NCBI RefSeq assembly: GCF_048544455.1
Contig: NC_133532.1
Span: 88,367,156 to 88,431,155, forward strand
Length of the DNA: 64,000 nucleotides
Source: Silene latifolia
Lineage: Eukaryota; Streptophyta; Magnoliopsida; Caryophyllales; Caryophyllaceae
Reading direction: 5' to 3'
Part shown: one piece after another, positions 25,583-36,009 of the stretch
Position numbering within the stretch: position 1 is the first letter of the stretch
Layout of the letters: the number at the start of each line of letters is the position of its first letter
Made by a program: the position numbers and the translations under genes
The notes under the pieces: generated by a model
Databases searched by the model: none
The model's input: only the letters and a program-made list of their open reading frames with translations
Told to the model about the DNA's origin: nothing

Positions 25583-26423
25583 GTAGAGATTAGGTGCATG
25601 AATTAGGGTTAACTAAGGGTTTAAATGACGATTAAGTCCCTTGTTGAGGAGACTCCGGTCTCTTTAGGGAGACTCCGGTCTCTAGGGAGACTCCGGTCTC
25701 TAGAAAAAGATGTGCATCCTTCCTTGAAGCTTGAAGAAGACGAAATGGGACTTTCTGGGAATCCGGGCGTCTTTAGCACGGGACGGGCGGATTTGGCAGC
25801 TTATGGACGGGCGTCCAGAAGGTAAAGACGGGCGTCTTTGGGTGGTTTTGCCCGGGGTGGACGAGCGGATTTAAGGGGTGGGCGAGCGGATTCCTTCAGG
25901 GGACGAGCGTCTTCAGTCTCGGGACGCGCGGATTGGCGAACAGCTTCTTTGTTTGACCTCGGATTGTAAAACGAACGTCATTTTCTCATCCGGACTCCTA
26001 TTGGAGTGATTCAAAAGCCTAGATCACTTGTTTTTTTGACGCCATTCCATCTAGCATATTTTCAGAGCCAAAGGAGCAACTCTTGGTTTCGGTTTCGAGT
26101 AATTTCTTCTTGTAATGCCTTCCCTCTCGTCATTCTTACTTTTAACCCTTTGATCCTTCTATATACACTTTATTCCTACATCCTTGGTCATCATTCTTGC
26201 CTCCTCTTCATACTAGTCCATCTAATATCATCAATAAGCTTCCAAATATGCACGAAAGACGGGAATTTCCGCCTTATTATCTCCTTTCCTACAAAACATG
26301 CACAATGCAATAGGAAAACGAAATAGGAAGGAATTGACGGATAAAATGGTCATGAAATGCTATAATAGTATGCAAAATAGGCTCAATTAGGGGACTAAAT
26401 GTGCGCAAATAATGTTCACATCA

Positions 26424-26517
26424 ACGTCGCCATAGTCGTCAGGTTGTAAACTTCGATTGACCTGATGGCTATACTTTGCCTTTCGCCTTGTCCAAGCCTC
26501 AGTCAAAGTGGGGGCTC
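26424..26517 (+). other. 3' end of the Tat-like internal region with polypurine tract
   Basis: Continues the sequence cut at 7561. CAAAGTGGGGGCTC at 26504-26517 is a polypurine tract directly before the TG of the LTR. AGCCTCAGTCAAAGTG at 26494-26509 also occurs once at 6214-6229, next to the PMD gene. Confidence 0.75.
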
Positions 26518-28797
26518 TGTAGATACCTCGTTTCTGCACCTCCCGCAAGCCACCCGGTGATGATTGGGCCGCATGTTTGGTACACGTAACGATTTATGAC
26601 AATTCATAAGTTTATCATCAAGTGATAGCTCATATACTTGTGTCTACCCCTTGGTCGTCATATACGCGCCGTTACGGTCGTTTTGACAGTAATTAGAGTT
26701 CATTTGCAGTCCGGGTCAAAATCCGTCTTCATTTTCTAATAAACCGTCTAAAATACCGAGTCAGAATGTTCTGGAATGTTCCGGATATTTCTATTCCATA
26801 TTTCAATCTTTTAATCTTTTGGAAAAATATATCCCAAAATTATATTTTAAACAATAAGGAAGTTGAGATCTACCGCAATTCCATAACAGAAACGCGGAAA
26901 ATCTTTCTTCCGCAGGAGGAAACTCTTGGGGAAAGGACGCAGCACCTGCTGCGCCTCTTCCAAGAGCCGCGGTGGTTGCTGCGCCTCTTCCCCAGCTCCT
27001 TTATGCGTATTTTAAGATCTTTTCGAGATTGTTTCAAAAGTTTTATCGAAACCCTAATTCCTCCGTGTGATTAGTATAAATAGGGACCTTTGTTCCTCAT
27101 ATTTCTCACGCGAGTGTCCGCCCTTCTCTTCTCCCTTTGAATTCTAAGACCGTGCTCTTGCTTATTGGCGTCTACGTGCTTGAACTTTCGACCACGTAAG
27201 CTCGGATCCTTCTGAGTACCAGCCTCGTTTTGCATGACCGACCAATTTGACCAACTCCACTGAATCAACTTAATCAATTTAACTTAATTCCTCTTAAGAG
27301 GGCACTTTCGTCGTACATTCGAGTCGAGAAATCACTAATCGTTAACTTAGTCAATCTTGTTTCGTCAAACATGTAAGTCTGAGGGTGTAAATCCCATGTT
27401 TTATTATTGTATTTTATTATTGTATAAATTATTGTAATATTTACGTCGAAAACATATTTAAAACCGATTTATAAAACCTTTTATTAAACCCTTTCTTTCG
27501 GATTAACAGAGGGCAGACGTCGATAAGAGTCGCAGCAGATGTTGCGCCTCTTCCTGATGTTGTCGCTGTTTCTGCTTTTCTTCTTCTTCCTTTGTTCTTC
27601 GTTGATTCGTCTTTTTATTCCGATTCCTTTATTTTCTTCATTATTCATTCGTATATAAATTTTTAACATATGATTAGTAACTTCTCACTTTTAATTTCCG
27701 ACTTAAATCCCAAATAACCAATATTTGCGGGGTTTCGTCATTAAAATCAAATACGGGTTTTAGAGATTCGATTCGTTCATATCAAGGTCTCTGAAACTCA
27801 TCTTTTGTATATTTTCACCTAATCTAATTGAACTTGTGTAAATAAACCTGATTAAATTGTATTAGCAAACCTAATTAATTTATGTTGGCCAAAGTTTGTA
27901 ATTAATTCATTTGTAATTAGTCTTTAATTCATTCTAATTAATTTGAGTCCATTCTTTATCGTTTTTATGACCAATTTGCATGTAATTAATCTGTTAAATC
28001 ACTTTCATCCGTGTCAAATATCATTTATCGGTCATTAAATTACCAATGAATATTAACGATATGCAGTTTCGGCTTCACAGGCAGAAGTCACCTCAGGAAC
28101 AGACGCAGTGACCATTGCGCCTCTTCCAAGGGACGCAGCTCTGTTGCGCCTATTCCGGTTTGAGTTCTGTCTCTGAACTTCCGTTGATGCTTTGACCTAG
28201 TTCATTAGCTTACGTATTAATCGGCTATTAATCGTAATATCACTATTAATCTGTCCATTTTCTAACCTTAATTATTTTCCCTTTCTTTTCTCAAATTATC
28301 CGTTTTAAATGTATTTTCGACGTAAATCGATCAAACCATTGTAATTATTGTAATTTTAATTATCGTATTTTGTTTATTGTACTCTTTATTATTATTTGTT
28401 TGCTTCCACATGTAATCAACCCTAAATCCCTACTTCGACCCTAATGTATGTTTAATTACATGTTCACCGACTTAGTTAACCTTCACATGCTAGGATTAAT
28501 TTGTTGGATGTTGCATTGCATGCATATAACCGATAACATATCAAGTATAGATGATTTTCCCTAATCATTATTAGAGGCCGCTATCGAGGCGGGCGGGATT
28601 AGGTGTTCGATCAAAAGAGCTTCCTAATACGTACCCTCACCCCTTACTCCAGATCTCTGTGAACATCCGTGTTCATTGGCATCCACGAGAGTCATTCTAG
28701 ACATAGAATGCTAAGGGTAACGAGTTCTTAGTGTTTATGTCACTACTTTGTGTCTTGACATGACGCGATGTATTCGAACGGTTTCCAATTTTCCACA
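26518..28797 (+). repeat. LTR of the Tat-like element
   Basis: Starts TGTAGATACCTCG after the polypurine tract. It ends near ...TTTTCCACA, seven bases before a primer-binding-like site, giving about 2.28 kb. It holds three cassette sites: doublets at 26936-26992 and 28098-28151, and a single at 27524-27552. A second, 5'-truncated copy is at 50699-52864. The end coordinate is inferred. Confidence 0.78.
27075..27083 (+). promoter_or_regulatory. TATA box in the Tat-like LTR
   Basis: TATAAATAG, conserved in the duplicate near 51143, followed by CT-rich sequence as at many LTR transcription starts. Confidence 0.6.
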
Positions 28798-28803
28798 ATA
28801 AAT

Positions 28804-28817
28804 TGGTGGCGACTCCA
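28804..28817 (+). promoter_or_regulatory. Primer-binding site of the Tat-like element
   Basis: TGGTGGCGACTCCA shortly after the LTR end. Tat-lineage elements are reported to use tRNA-Arg; I have not confirmed the match base by base. A primer site after an LTR that also follows a polypurine tract means this LTR lies between two internal regions, or was joined to another copy by recombination. About 200 bp of internal sequence follow. Confidence 0.65.
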
Positions 28818-29019
28818 CAAATGCAAACGCTTGTTTTCCCAAGCGACCCCGTGGGCCCCCCGTGTCAATAGGTGGTCTGTGTTAATCCATATGATGTCCT
28901 TTGGTCATATGGGGAGCAGCTTATGTATAGGTTTGTTATTGATCCAACCGGGATTCGGGCTGCGCTACGGACTTTAGAGTCGAGTACATAATCACTACGT
29001 AGATGGACTAGTCATAGAC

Positions 29020-29168
29020 GAGTTGTATTTCATTTATTAGTTTACGTTTGTAGTAACTAAACTTGTTATTTATTTAATAAAGTTTCTTAATTGTAATTCC
29101 AATTTCACTACCTCGGGAAACCAAGATGGTAACGCCCCAATTGCCTTGGCCGGGTAATTGGGATGACA
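29020..29168 (+). repeat. 3' end fragment of a chromovirus-like LTR, plus orientation
   Basis: Its reverse complement starts TGT(AA)CATCCC and shares GTTACCATCT.GGTTTC.CGAGG.AGTGAA with the LTRs starting at 36010, 41275 and 43696, which point the other way. The LTR-end bases read TGTTACA in copy B (53231-53237); two T are lost in copy A. The left limit is uncertain. Confidence 0.6.
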
Positions 29169-29952
29169 CAATAAAAACGTAAAAAATTGCATAATTATAA
29201 ATGAGAAAATGAGGAAATTGCAATAACAAATATAAATAGAGAAGGAGAAATTACCAAAGGGAAATTTGAACCAATACGAGAACGGATGAACAAAAGCTCG
29301 AACTAAAACCCGAATCAAAATATAAAGAAATGAAATGAAGTACGTAGGAATTATTAAAATAATGTAGATTTGTAAACTAATGTCAAGAAAAATACAAATG
29401 ACGACAGACTGAATGAAATATAAGACAAAATGACGAAAAGAAAGGTAGCAATATATAGAGCCACAAGGGAACTTGAAGCATCAAGCATGTTTGCAGCTTC
29501 CCCGGGGGGTCGGAGTTTTTGGCCTCACTTTTTTGGCCTCAATTTTAGTTTTTCAGCTAGGTTAACATGACCCCTGGTGACAGGAGTTGATGACCCCGAT
29601 CGGGGTTGCAGAGGGCAGGCTGAAATGCTTCCTAAACACCACGACTAACACCATGGAACCACCATGCTAAACACCACCACGTGCACCACCATGTTGTTAG
29701 GGCTGGCTCGGGTGAGCAGCTAGGCTCCGTCTCCAATTCAGCATGGAATCCGTCTCAAAACAGCATGTAACCCATCTCAGTTTCAGCATGTAACTCCGTC
29801 GTAATTTCAGCATTGAACCCGACTTGAAATGAACTTGTAAGTGACGGATTTGAGCACAAACACGAGTATAATTCCGTTGGTATAAAGCATGGGTCTCAAC
29901 TTCTAGTAGCATCTAGTACGAGTATGAAAACCCATCTTCAAATGAGCATATA
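29169..29952. other. Unassigned sequence between two LTR fragments
   Basis: AT-rich to 29500, then a GC-richer part with CCCCGGGGGG at 29502 and CACCAC-rich and CAGCATG-type short repeats (29640-29830). A possible minus-strand TATA (CTATATATT) lies near 29455. No coding domain is recognised. Duplicated at 53238-53758 plus 62202-62469. Confidence 0.5.
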
Positions 29953-30510
29953 TGTAACAGCCTGATAGAGTCAAATAGTGTCGGCCTAATTATGTAATTT
30001 TAGTTGAATAAACTTGTCATAAAGCCGGTTTTGAATGTTAATCGTGGTATTTTCCGGTGATTCCACTTTTGTTGTAATTTGGATCATGTGAACTTGTTGG
30101 TGGTATTTACATCTCAAGGTAATTCAAGTAGTTCATATTGGTAAGTTGAGATGAATGGATCATTTTGTACAAACCGACTCACAAGTCAAAACCGAGCCAC
30201 GGTCAACCAAGGTGAAGAAGGAGAGCAAAAGGTAAGCCAAGGGAATAAGTTCAAAGTCAAGAAAAGTAAGCTAATGGAAGATTTGACGCCTTAGCATAGA
30301 CAAACAAGAGCCAAAATGAAGAATTGAAAACTCGATTTCACAAGGGTCAACTTCAAATGGATATATCTCGAGTTCTAAAGCTTGTATTGACGCAAGGCCA
30401 GTTGGAGGTGAAAGCTTGTGATCTTAGCTTTCCAACGGTATGTCACACGCCTCGTTTGTCCAAGAAAGGAGGGAGATATGGCCTTCGCAAGATGCAGCTG
30501 TCAGTTTGAA

Positions 30511-30570
30511 GCGGAGCCTGCGCAATTGTTTGCGCAGCCTGCGCAATTGTTTGCGAAGCCTGCGCAAATA
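30511..30570. repeat. 21-bp palindromic array TTTGCGCA-GCC-TGCGCAAA, three units
   Basis: Units GCGNAGCCTGCGCAATTGTTT start at 30511, 30532 and 30553. The 3' LTR has two (34847, 34868) and the duplicated E1 LTR has one (63028). The dyad arms are TTTGCGCA and TGCGCAAA. Confidence 0.93.
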
Positions 30571-30643
30571 CGCGCTGCTATCGCAACTCTAGTTCCGTGT
30601 TTTGGGCTTTCTTAAGGGACTTAACCTAGATTCTCGTGCCTCC

Positions 30644-30659
30644 CTATATATATATATAG
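30644..30659 (+). promoter_or_regulatory. TATA box of the E1 5' LTR
   Basis: CCTCCCTATATATATATATAG, with the run shorter in the other LTRs (34959 and 63119). It lies about 75 bp after the GC-rich array, a normal place for an upstream control element. Confidence 0.65.
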
Positions 30660-31703
30660 AATTTTGAGATCTAAAGGGACTACTACTCACATTCACCTAC
30701 CATCCTATCATCTCATCTAATCTCATTTTGAGGGTTCTAATCTTGTAATTATTTAGAAGACTATTTTCCATTCAAGTTGTAATCTTTCTTTGTTTTTGGA
30801 TTTTATGAAGACTATGGAAGGCTAAATCCTTCCCTACTTGGTGTAATCCATTGCAAGCTTTCATCTTTATCATTGTATTGACTCTTTAATCTCTACTCTT
30901 TCATTTATTTCAATTTCTAAGTTTGAATGTCATGATGAATGTTTTGTTGTGAGAAGTAATTACCCTTTCCTCTTTAATGTTCATCTATTGCTTGTTTATT
31001 GCAAAGTTCCTTGCTTTTGTGATAACTTGTTGAAGCATCTCATGATTATTGATATCTTGGTTTAAAGTATCAACCCTTGTGAGTAGAAATTGATTGTATC
31101 ATTGAGTTTGCTGGTTTAAACATATCTTTGTGATATCCCATTTACTTTCCTCTTGGTTTTGTTCTTCATGCTCTTGGCTACAATTCCTACATGGTTTAAT
31201 GTTAGAATTTGTAGTTTAAGTAGGATTATCATTGTTGGTTTAAATAGTGGTAATCAATTGCTTGAGGATTGTTGTTGGGTAAATGAAATTTGAAAGAAAG
31301 AGTCTTGCTTTGAGAAAAGTTGGAACTTGTAGGATTATACCAAGTATTCACCTCTTATAATTGTTACTTGCATACCAAGTATTTGTTACCTTGTCTCATA
31401 GGAAAACTCACATCTCCTTGATTTTGTTACTTGTTTTCTCCATGCCAATTCTCCATATTTGTCCCTCTATTGTTGTTCATTGTTGATAACCATTGTTTGT
31501 TTATAGTCTTGTGCCTTGTCCATTTTCATTAGTCTTAATTCAAGTTTTTAGTCTTAAATCCCTTCTCTTGGGTTTGACCCTTACTTCCCTTTACTACTAT
31601 TCTTAATTGCATAGTGTAGAGTTGAGTTTGGTTTATAAATTGTTAATTTGATAGGTTAATTCTAGTATATTACGACACCTAGTTTTATGTGCTTATCAAA
31701 TTT

Positions 31704-31721
31704 TGGCGCCGTTGCCGGGGA
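31704..31721 (+). promoter_or_regulatory. E1 primer-binding site, tRNA-Asp type
   Basis: TGGCGCCGTTGCCGGGGA, five bases after the LTR end. The same site is used by E2 and E3. Confidence 0.92.
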
Positions 31722-31816
31722 AGGCAATATAGCTAGAGCTTGTTTTTGAACTATTGATCTTTAATTAGTGTAGTTAGTCTTTGTAAATATTATGAGTTCT
31801 TTACTTGTTTGATTAA

Positions 31817-33280
31817 ATGGCTCATATCTACTTTCCACAAGATGAGGGTGAATTGTTTTGCAATTACTTTGGTAGAGTTGAGCAATATGTCTTGCAATGC
31901 AATTATTCTTATGAATTATGGGAGCTTGTCCATTTGGTCTATTCTGGTTTAAATGAGGAGTGTAAGTTTCATGTGCATTGCTTGAGTAATGGAAAATTCC
32001 GTGAAGGGAATTATGAGGATCAATGGGAACTTTTTCAATATCTTGCCCATGATACTAGAGAACGGGAGTTGCAAAACTCTTCAATAGAAATCCAAGAATT
32101 GCTTCAAGTTCTTATAAAGGGTCAAAAGGAAATGAGTCAATATTTTGATAGATAAATAGAGCCCAACACGTTGGAAATGGACATCTTCAATAACCAAATG
32201 AACCAAATTCGTGGTGATATTGATGGAAATAAAATCGATGAAGAGGTTCTTCACACTTTAGACAATGAGTGTTTTGATGATAGTTCCTTTGATAAAGGGA
32301 ATGGTCTTGAGGTTGAAAACCCTCCTCCCCTTAATCTTGATACAAGCTACTCTTATAAAGAGTATTATTTTTGGGATGATGAGAGGGATGCTTATGTTTT
32401 CACCACACTTCCATGCCACTCCCCCGTTGTGGTATCTACCGACACCTTGTGCACTTGCGATGATGGTTCCTCGAGTAATAGTCATGTGGGTGAGGACGAT
32501 TCCTCGGTACTTAGTGGCCTTGATAAGGAGTCATTGGGTCAAATTGTTGAAAAAGATGAACATGAGGGAAGTAAGGTTGAGGAAGAGGTTGTTTGCACCT
32601 TTGACAACTCTTATTTTGAGGATTTATTTGATGAGGAAGATGATTTGTGTGACTTGAAACCTTCTTTGGCCTTGCCATCCATTGAGATCCCTATCCACAT
32701 TCCTTGTACCGAAGTTGACGCCTCACACCTTGGAAACAACTCTTTGGTTCGTAGTAACTCTTACCCGGAATTGACCTTTAAAGAATCGGGCAGTGAGGTG
32801 TTTGAGAAGAATGACCAAGAAGCAATGATTTTTGAGGTGGTTGGGATAGAAAAAGAGAAGGTGGAGGCTCTTGAAGACATGATTTGGGAACCTCCAAAGC
32901 CTATGAAACTTGTAAGTGTGGGGGTCAAGGAAGATGCTAAAGAAGAAATGGAAAATGAGTTTGTAGAGGTATACCCCCTCAAGGAGGAACCACCTCAAAT
33001 CTGTTTTGAAAAGCCATCAAGCTTATCACCCAAAGAAGCTCATAAATCCCATCATTCTTACTTGGTTTTTACCAAGTCCATCCCATCATTCAAAGAACCT
33101 TATCGAGACAAGAAACCGTTCCTTAGGCATGCAAAGTTGAAATATGTGTCTCGTGCACACTCGGTCCTTACTTATGCTTGCTATGTGGGTGATCTATACT
33201 ATGGTCATGCTTCTTGTTTATGGGCTAGTGTGTATGACAAGTTACTAAGGGTGTTGCGTTGTTCCGCTCTTGATTCTTGA
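31817..33280 (+). pseudogene. E1 gag-derived protein with acidic C-terminal domain; one in-frame stop
   Basis: One frame of 488 codons from an ATG 95 bp past the primer site, with a single TAA at 32153-32155 (one base from CAA). Residues 20-95 resemble the second half of Athila gag in E3: LVHLVYSGLNEE, then SNGKFREGNYEDQWELFQYLA, against LCNHFYNGLYDD, then ANGRFAENMGETKGWKIIDDLA. The following residues echo the gag coiled coil. The rest is an acidic domain (for example FEDLFDEEDDLCDLKPSL) that I do not recognise, ending in WASVYDKLLRVL, like the end of the E2 protein. No zinc knuckle or enzyme motif is seen. Readthrough of the stop or trans-supply of gag are both possible. Confidence 0.75.
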
Positions 33281-34284
33281 AGAAGAAAAATGTTGAAAAG
33301 GCGTCGAGCAAACGACGAAAACCAAAAGCGCTTTACGGGAGGCAACCCGTACTCCTTTCACATTTATTTACTCTCCTTTGCTTTTCTAGTACTCTCCTCC
33401 ACATTGAGGACAATGTCGAAACTAAGTGTGGGGGAGGAGTTTGGTTGTAACATATGTAAGCTTTATTTCATGTTTTGATGCATCTTTTTGAAAAAAAAAA
33501 AAAAAAAATTGAAAATTCCGGCTAGGTGAAAACCCACAAGGGTGGGCAACTAGGCAAGATTGGAAAAGGTGGCCGAGGACGGAATGAAAACCCAAAAGGG
33601 CATTCCGGGCAAAATGAAAAATAGAGAAGCGAGCCACCATGAGAGGAAAGGAAAAGCTAAGGTGAAAACCCGAAAGGGCACCTTAGGCAAAATGAGGGAT
33701 TTTCAACAAAAAAATCGAAAAATTGAAAAATGCAACACCAAAAAGATAGAGGGATAAGAAGGGAGCAATAAGGAGGATTTAGGAAGGAGGCTAGATTTAG
33801 GATTTAATTTCTTTTTGAGTCAAAGAAAATTGCTTCAAATTGGTGGTTTTTCATGTTGGCTACTAGGTTGTTGATCTTTATTGGTGTTTGGCCAACTTAG
33901 TAGCATAACTTGCATTGCTTGGAGTGATAAGGGGGTGATATAAGGGGAGTATGAATGATTTGGAGGACTGTGTAGGTCACTTTGCTATTGCCTTGGGATA
34001 AGGCAAGAGTGACCATTACTACTTTGATATAAGAAGGGTGGAGTTGCGTGATGAGTCGGAGTTGGTGGTGTGTCGTGTCCTTGTTTGAGGGAGATATAAG
34101 GCGGGGGAGTGAGTGAAGAGTTTGTGTCAACTTTGAGTCTAGATTTTCTTTTTAATTGGTGGTTGTTCAAGAGAGAGATATAAGAAGGAAGAGGTAAGGG
34201 AAGAGTGATCATTTACACTCTTGCTCACTTGTAGACTTGCTCAATTGTTTGTCTAGTGTTTTGCTCGGGACGAGCAAAAGTCTA
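33281..34284 (+). other. E1 non-coding 3' region with repeated hairpins
   Basis: Begins with GGGAGGCAACCCG (33338-33350) and a first purine tract AAGTGTGGGGGAGGAG (33422-33437), both usual downstream of Athila-type coding regions. An A-run (33491-33508) and three hairpin units (33521-33690) follow, then AT-rich DNA up to the second polypurine tract before the 3' LTR. ACGAGCAAAAG repeats a CGGGACGAGCAAA motif near 34266. Confidence 0.7.
33521..33690 (+). repeat. Three units with constant GAAAACCCNNAAGGG loop and different stems
   Basis: The 15-base core occurs at 33528-33542, 33586-33600 and 33664-33678. Unit 2 is enclosed by GGAATG/CATTCC (33581-33586, 33601-33606). Unit 3 is enclosed by CTAAGGTG/CACCTTAG (33657-33664, 33679-33686). 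Unit 1 has only CTAG/CTAG at a distance. CCC and GGG within the core can also pair. Each is followed by a (G)GGCAA(A)ATG-like tail. Confidence 0.8.
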
Positions 34285-34298
34285 AGTGTGGGGGTATT

Positions 34299-36009
34299 TG
34301 ATAGAGTCAAATAGTGTCGGCCTAATTAGGTAATTTTAGTTGAATAAACTTGTCATAAAGCCGGTTTTGAATGTTAATCGTGTTATTTTCCGGTGATTCC
34401 ACTTTTGTTGTAATTTGGATCATGTGAACTTGTTGGTGGTATTTACATCTCAAGGTAATTCAAGTACTTCATATTGGTAAGTTGAGATGAATGGATCATT
34501 TTGTACAAACCGACTCACAAGTCAAACCCGAGCCACGGTCAACAAAGGTGAAGAAGGAGAGCAAAAGGTAAGCCAAGGGAATAAGTTCAAAGTCAAAAAA
34601 AGTAAGCTAATGGAAGATTTGATGCCTTAGCATAAACAAACAAGAGCCAAAATGAAGAATTGAAAACTCGATTTCACAAGGGTCAACTTTAAATGGATAT
34701 ATCTCGAGTTCTAGAGTTGGTATTGACGCAAGGCCAGTTGGAGCCGAAAGCTTGTGATCTTAACTTTCCAACGGTAGGTCACACGCCTCGTTTGTCCAAG
34801 AAAGGAGGGAGATATGGCCTTCGCAAGATGCTGCTGTCAGTTTGAAGCGCAACCTGCGCAATTGTTTGCGCAGCCTGCGCAAATACTCGCTGCTATCGCA
34901 ACTCTAGTTCCGTGTTTTGGGCTTTCTTAAGGGACTTAACCTAGATTCTCGTGCCTCCCTATATATATCTAGAATTTTGAGATCTAAAGGGACTACTACT
35001 CACATTCACCTACCATCCTATCATCTCATCTAATCTCATTTTGAGGGTTCTAATCTTGTAATAATTTAGAAGACTATTTTCCATTCAAGTTATAATCTTT
35101 CTTTGTTTTTGGGTTTTATGAAGACTATGGAAGGCTAAATCCTTCCCTACTTGGTGTAATCCATTGCAAGCTTTCATCTTTATCATTGTATTGACTCTTT
35201 AATCTCTACTCTTTCATTTATTTCAATTTCTAAGTTTGAATGTCATGATGAATGTTTTGTTGTGAGAAGTAATTACCCTTGCCTCTTTAATGTTCATCTA
35301 TTGCTTGTTTATTGCAATGTTTCTTGCTTTTGTGATAACTTGTTGAAGCATCTCATGATTATTGATATCTTGGTTTAAAGTATCAACCCTTGTGAGTAGA
35401 AATTGATTGTATCATTGGGTTTGTTGGTTTAAACATATCTTTGTGATATCCCATTTACTTTCCTCTTGGTTTTATTCTTCATGCTCTTGGCTACAATTCC
35501 TACATGGTTTAATGTTAGAATTTGTAGTTTAAGTAGGATTATCATTGTTGGCTTAGATAATGGTAATCAATTGCTTGAGGATTGTTGTTGGGTAAATGAA
35601 ATTGGAAAGAAAGAGTCTTGCTTTGAGAAAAGTTGGAACTTGTAGGATTATACCAAGTATTCACCCCTTACAATTGTTACTTGCATACCAAGTGTTTGTT
35701 ACCTTGTCTCATAGGAAAACTCACATCTCCGTGATTTTGTTACTTGTTTTCTCCATGCCAATTCTCCATATTTGTCCCTCTATTGTTGTTCATTGTTGAT
35801 AACCATTGTTTGTTTATAGTCTTGTGCCTTGTCCATTTTCATTAGTCTTAATTCAAGTTTTTAGTCTTAAATCCCTTCTCTTGGGTCCGACCCTTACTTC
35901 CCTTTACTACTATTCTTAATTGCATAGTGTAGAGTTGAGTTTGGTTTATAAATTGTTAATTTGATATGTTAATTCTAGTATATTACGACACCTAGTTTTA
36001 TTGCTATCA
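34299..36009 (+). repeat. E1 3' LTR
   Basis: 1711 bp, from TGATAGAGTCAAA to TTGCTATCA. It differs from the 5' LTR by scattered substitutions, one fewer 21-bp unit and a shorter TATA run. Confidence 0.93.

Larger units (their letters stand above)
7562..26423 (-). mobile_element. E2: tandem non-autonomous Athila-like retroelement (LTR-int-LTR-int-LTR)
   Basis: Three LTRs (7562-11328, 14905-16815, 20402-26423) alternate with two internal regions. All read on the minus strand: TGATGTGAACATT...CACCCCACATCA. The whole is flanked by one perfect TSD, ACGTC, at 7557-7561 and 26424-26428; no TSD surrounds the middle LTR. Each internal region has a primer-binding site for tRNA-Asp next to its 5' LTR and a purine tract (GGTTTGGGGATATT on the minus strand) next to its 3' LTR. 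No protease, reverse transcriptase or integrase is present, so movement must have depended on enzymes from elsewhere. Confidence 0.9.
20402..26423 (-). repeat. E2 LTR3 (5' LTR of the tandem), interrupted by a CACTA transposon
   Basis: Without the CACTA insertion the length is about 1.9 kb. It ends at the outer TSD. The GC-rich block 25648-25950 carries three copies of GAGACTCCGGTCTC and lacks a segment present in LTR1 and LTR2 around the GCGTCTTCTGG part. Confidence 0.92.
26631..31483. repeat. Segmental duplication, copy A
   Basis: 26631 onward matches 50699 onward (offset about 24,068) through to 29689. The match resumes at 62202 (offset 32,517) to the end of the window, with only scattered differences. 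It covers LTR, primer site, LTR fragment, the unassigned stretch and the first 1.5 kb of E1, including the E1 insertion junction. Confidence 0.92.
29963..31698 (+). repeat. E1 5' LTR
   Basis: 1736 bp, from TGATAGAGTCAAA to GTGCTTATCA. The GC-rich array at 30511-30570 has three units. Confidence 0.93.
29963..36009 (+). mobile_element. E1: non-autonomous Athila-like LTR retroelement, complete
   Basis: LTRs at 29963-31698 and 34299-36009 have TGATAG...TATCA ends. The target duplication is CACCC at 36010-36014, with CAGCC at 29958-29962; the duplicate locus keeps CACCC at 62475-62479, so the left copy here has mutated. Primer site 31704-31721, polypurine tract 34285-34298 (AAGTGTGGGGGTAT). It has one gag-derived frame and no protease, reverse transcriptase or integrase. 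Confidence 0.93.
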
